In this document: positions 14,583 to 15,898 of the stretch, piece after piece
How positions within the stretch are numbered: the first letter of the stretch is position 1
Layout: each line of letters opens with the position of its first letter
Assembly (NCBI GenBank): GCA_036402075.1
Contig: DASWTP010000192.1
Coordinates: forward strand, 1 to 15,898
Direction: 5' to 3'
DNA length: 15,898 nt
Source: Chryseosolibacter sp036402075
Lineage (GTDB): Bacteria; Bacteroidota; Bacteroidia; Cytophagales; Cyclobacteriaceae
Notes under the pieces: model-generated
Told to the model about the DNA's origin: nothing
The model's input: only the letters and a program-made list of their open reading frames with translations
Database searches by the model: none
Position numbers and translations under genes: made by a program

Positions 14583-15458
14583 ATGAAAAAGCTGTATGGA
14601 ACGGGAGTCGCACTGGTCACTCCATTTGATGAAAACCTCAACGTAGACTATAAGGCACTAAAAAAACTTTTGAAACATACGGCAAAAGGTGTTGACTACT
14701 ACGTTGTGATGGGCACTACGGGCGAATCCGTGACCGTAACGGCCGAGGAAAAGAAACAGGTGTTGCAATTTGTGATTGACAACAATGAAGCAAAACTTCC
14801 GATTGTTTATGGCATTGGTGGAAACAACACCGGGGAGGTGTGCAAACAACTAAAGGAAACAAATCTGAAAGGTGTAGACGCAATCCTTTCGGTGAGTCCA
14901 TATTACAATAAGCCATCGCAGGAAGGCATTTATCAGCATTTTGTAAAGGTTGCTGACACGAGCCCGCTGCCCATCCTGTTATATAACGTACCAGGGCGAA
15001 CTTCATCCAACCTCACGGCTGATACAACATTGCGCCTGGCAGCTCATAAAAACATCATCGGAATCAAAGAGGCATCTGGAAATATTGAGCAGTGCATGAA
15101 GATTGTCAAGAATGCGCCAAAAGATTTTCTTTTGATTTCAGGAGACGACATGCTTACCGTGCCATTTTATGCTCTTGGCGGAAAGGGCGTGATATCCGTT
15201 CTGGCAAACGCATATCCAACCGTTTTCAAAAAAATGAAGGAGTTCTCTTTTGAAGGAAACTTCAACAAAGCAAACCAGGAGCAGTTCAAGCTGCTGGATA
15301 TTAACGGGCCGATGTACGAGGAAGGAAACCCGGTGGGATTAAAAGTATTGTTGGCTGAACTGGGAATTTGCTCCAACGCTGTTCGCTTACCTCTTGTGGC
15401 CGCTTCAGCATCACTATCAAAGCGAATCAGCGCTTTGAATGCATCAATTAGAAAATAG
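14583..15458 (+). CDS. dapA: 4-hydroxy-tetrahydrodipicolinate synthase DapA
   Basis: The enzyme condenses pyruvate with L-aspartate semialdehyde in the first committed step of lysine and meso-diaminopimelate synthesis, so it feeds both protein and peptidoglycan synthesis in the cytoplasm. The 291-residue protein is a complete (beta/alpha)8 barrel of normal length. K162 in GIKEASGN is the Schiff-base lysine. T45 and T46 in GTTGES, Y107 in SPYYNKP and Y134 in LLYNVPGRT make the catalytic relay, and R139 in the last motif binds the aspartate semialdehyde carboxylate. ISGDDML around 185-191 and GGKGVISV at 199-206 are further family motifs. The ATG at 14583 gives the usual N-terminus (GTGVALVTPFDENLNVDY). 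It stands as a single gene here, with divergent susC upstream and a convergent histone-like gene downstream. Confidence 0.98.
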   Translation: MKKLYGTGVALVTPFDENLNVDYKALKKLLKHTAKGVDYYVVMGTTGESVTVTAEEKKQVLQFVIDNNEAKLPIVYGIGGNNTGEVCKQLKETNLKGVDAILSVSPYYNKPSQEGIYQHFVKVADTSPLPILLYNVPGRTSSNLTADTTLRLAAHKNIIGIKEASGNIEQCMKIVKNAPKDFLLISGDDMLTVPFYALGGKGVISVLANAYPTVFKKMKEFSFEGNFNKANQEQFKLLDINGPMYEEGNPVGLKVLLAELGICSNAVRLPLVAASASLSKRISALNASIRK

Positions 15459-15556
15459 AATTTGAAATTTTACGTTTCAAGAATTCCCACCGACTGGGTG
15501 CAGCATTAACCGACAGGCTAGTTCATTTAACAAGGACAATCGCCTCAATTCCGCTA

Positions 15557-15654
15557 CCCTATTTGATTTTTGATTATTGGTTATTGGTGCTTTGTAGTGC
15601 TGCCCTATTTGATCCCGATAGCTATCGGGATAGTCATTTGTTATTAGTGCTTTG
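15557..15654. repeat. Imperfect direct repeat pair
   Basis: CCCTATTTGAT occurs at 15557-15567 and again at 15603-15613. TTATTGGTGCTTTG (15581-15594) recurs as TTATTAGTGCTTTG (15641-15654). The second copy is 14 bases longer between the two blocks because it holds the 20-base palindrome. It looks like a duplicated unit with an insertion in one copy. Confidence 0.6.
15612..15631. repeat. Perfect 20-base palindrome, probable dispersed genomic repeat
   Basis: ATCCCGATAGCTATCGGGAT is fully self-complementary with no loop. From memory, the core CCCGATAGCTATCGGG recurs between genes in many Bacteroidota genomes, so this is likely a copy of a dispersed repetitive palindrome and not a site specific to this locus. 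It sits inside one of the two direct-repeat copies and between convergent genes. Confidence 0.65.
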
Positions 15655-15699
15655 ACGGCAATGCCAGTTCATTTCAATGCCTTAAAGTCAGAATACCAC

Positions 15700-15734
15700 A
15701 AAAATAAAAGGGTAGCCTTCATCCAGACTACCCC
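15700..15734 (-). terminator. Rho-independent terminator of the histone-H1-like gene
   Basis: On the minus strand the stem GGGTAGTCT (15733-15725) pairs with AGGCTACCC (15718-15710) around a 6-base loop. There is one G-U wobble, and TTTTATTTTT follows. It begins 32 bases after the TAG of the gene. Confidence 0.85.
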
Positions 15735-15765
15735 TATTTAAAACATTCAAAATTTGAAACAGGAC

Positions 15766-15898
15766 CTAAGCTTTGTTCTTAATATCCTGAACTTCAGATC
15801 TGATTGCCTGAGCAAGGTTTTTAAGATCCTGCATACCCTTTCTTACTCGGGTACCGGCAGCGCTGTTACCCTTGTTGTAGAACTTGTCTGCATCACCT
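15766..15898 (-). CDS. Histone H1-like (Hc1-type) protein, C-terminal part
   Basis: The frame is open from the right edge of the window to TAG at 15768-15766, giving 43 residues. The start lies outside. The sequence contains DKFYNKGNSAAGTRVRKGMQ followed by DLKNLAQAIRSEVQDIKNKA. This is the conserved end of the short (about 57-60 residue), basic 'histone H1' proteins found throughout Bacteroidota and related to chlamydial Hc1. They are thought to bind and compact DNA. If the usual length holds, about 15 residues are missing. A strong terminator follows and the gene is convergent with dapA. Confidence 0.85.
   Translation of the reverse strand, partial: GDADKFYNKGNSAAGTRVRKGMQDLKNLAQAIRSEVQDIKNKA

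Larger units (their letters stand above)
15459..15765. other. Intergenic stretch between dapA and the histone-like gene
   Basis: No supportable coding region is seen in these 307 bases on either strand, and no tRNA-like fold stands out. The stretch contains a pair of imperfect direct repeats (15557-15654), a perfect 20-base palindrome (15612-15631) and the terminator of the minus-strand gene (15700-15734). A weak TTGAAA/TTTCAA inverted repeat (15462-15480) just after dapA lacks a T run, so I see no convincing dapA terminator. Confidence 0.6.

Noticed and set aside
14395..14586. 63-codon open frame in the susC-dapA gap
   Set aside because: It has no recognisable domain, contains the candidate dapA promoter, overlaps the dapA start and crosses the presumed susC promoter. 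It looks like chance.
15462..15480. TTGAAA/TTTCAA hairpin just after dapA as terminator
   Set aside because: The 6-bp A/T-rich stem with no following T run is too weak to call.
1..15898. CRISPR arrays, tRNA or rRNA genes, IS elements, integrases and riboswitches
   Set aside because: I looked for regular spaced repeats, cloverleaf-like motifs, transposase-like frames and long structured leaders and saw none that I can support by eye.

Overview
The window is a chromosomal segment of moderate GC from a member of the Bacteroidota, most likely the Cytophagia. The evidence is a SusC/SusD outer-membrane pair, promoters of the Bacteroidota type (TTTG, about 19 bases, then TA-n-TTTG, sometimes directly against the ATG), no obvious Shine-Dalgarno sequences, a DUF6913-like gene, a bacterial histone-H1-like protein and an exosortase of the XrtN type. 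I cannot name a genus from sequence alone.

Layout. Bases 1-3134 (+) hold the 3' end of a small charged helical protein that resembles the periplasmic 'sensor of ECF-type sigma factor' proteins, an outer-membrane beta-barrel protein 6 bases downstream, and a secreted M1 zinc metallopeptidase with its own promoter. Bases 3196-5724 (+) hold ligA (NAD-dependent DNA ligase) and a small DUF6913-like gene. Bases 5743-9633 (-) hold the most distinctive part: a two-gene operon made of a VIT-domain membrane protein with a PEP-CTERM-like tail and, 3 bases downstream, exosortase N. Bases 9831-14363 (-) hold susD and susC, transcribed as susC then susD and closed by a strong hairpin terminator before the exosortase operon. 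Bases 14583-15458 (+) hold dapA (lysine and peptidoglycan precursor synthesis). After a 307-base intergenic stretch with a 20-base palindrome and imperfect direct repeats, the end of a histone-H1-like gene runs off the right edge on the minus strand.

How the genes work together. XrtN and the VIT protein look like a self-contained protein-sorting pair. The exosortase has the Cys/Arg/His triad of the family. The substrate has seven predicted N-terminal membrane helices that follow the positive-inside rule, a large periplasmic VIT plus degenerate vWA-like region, and a PEP-helix-RR tail that would put the cleavage site on the same side as the exosortase active site. The pair belongs to a family type already named (XrtN and its VIT protein), but as far as I know its function is not established. 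The XrtN C-terminal domain also looks like the EpsI partner domain of other exosortase systems. The SusCD pair has no degradative enzyme beside it, so its substrate cannot be inferred. The remaining genes are housekeeping or general envelope genes.
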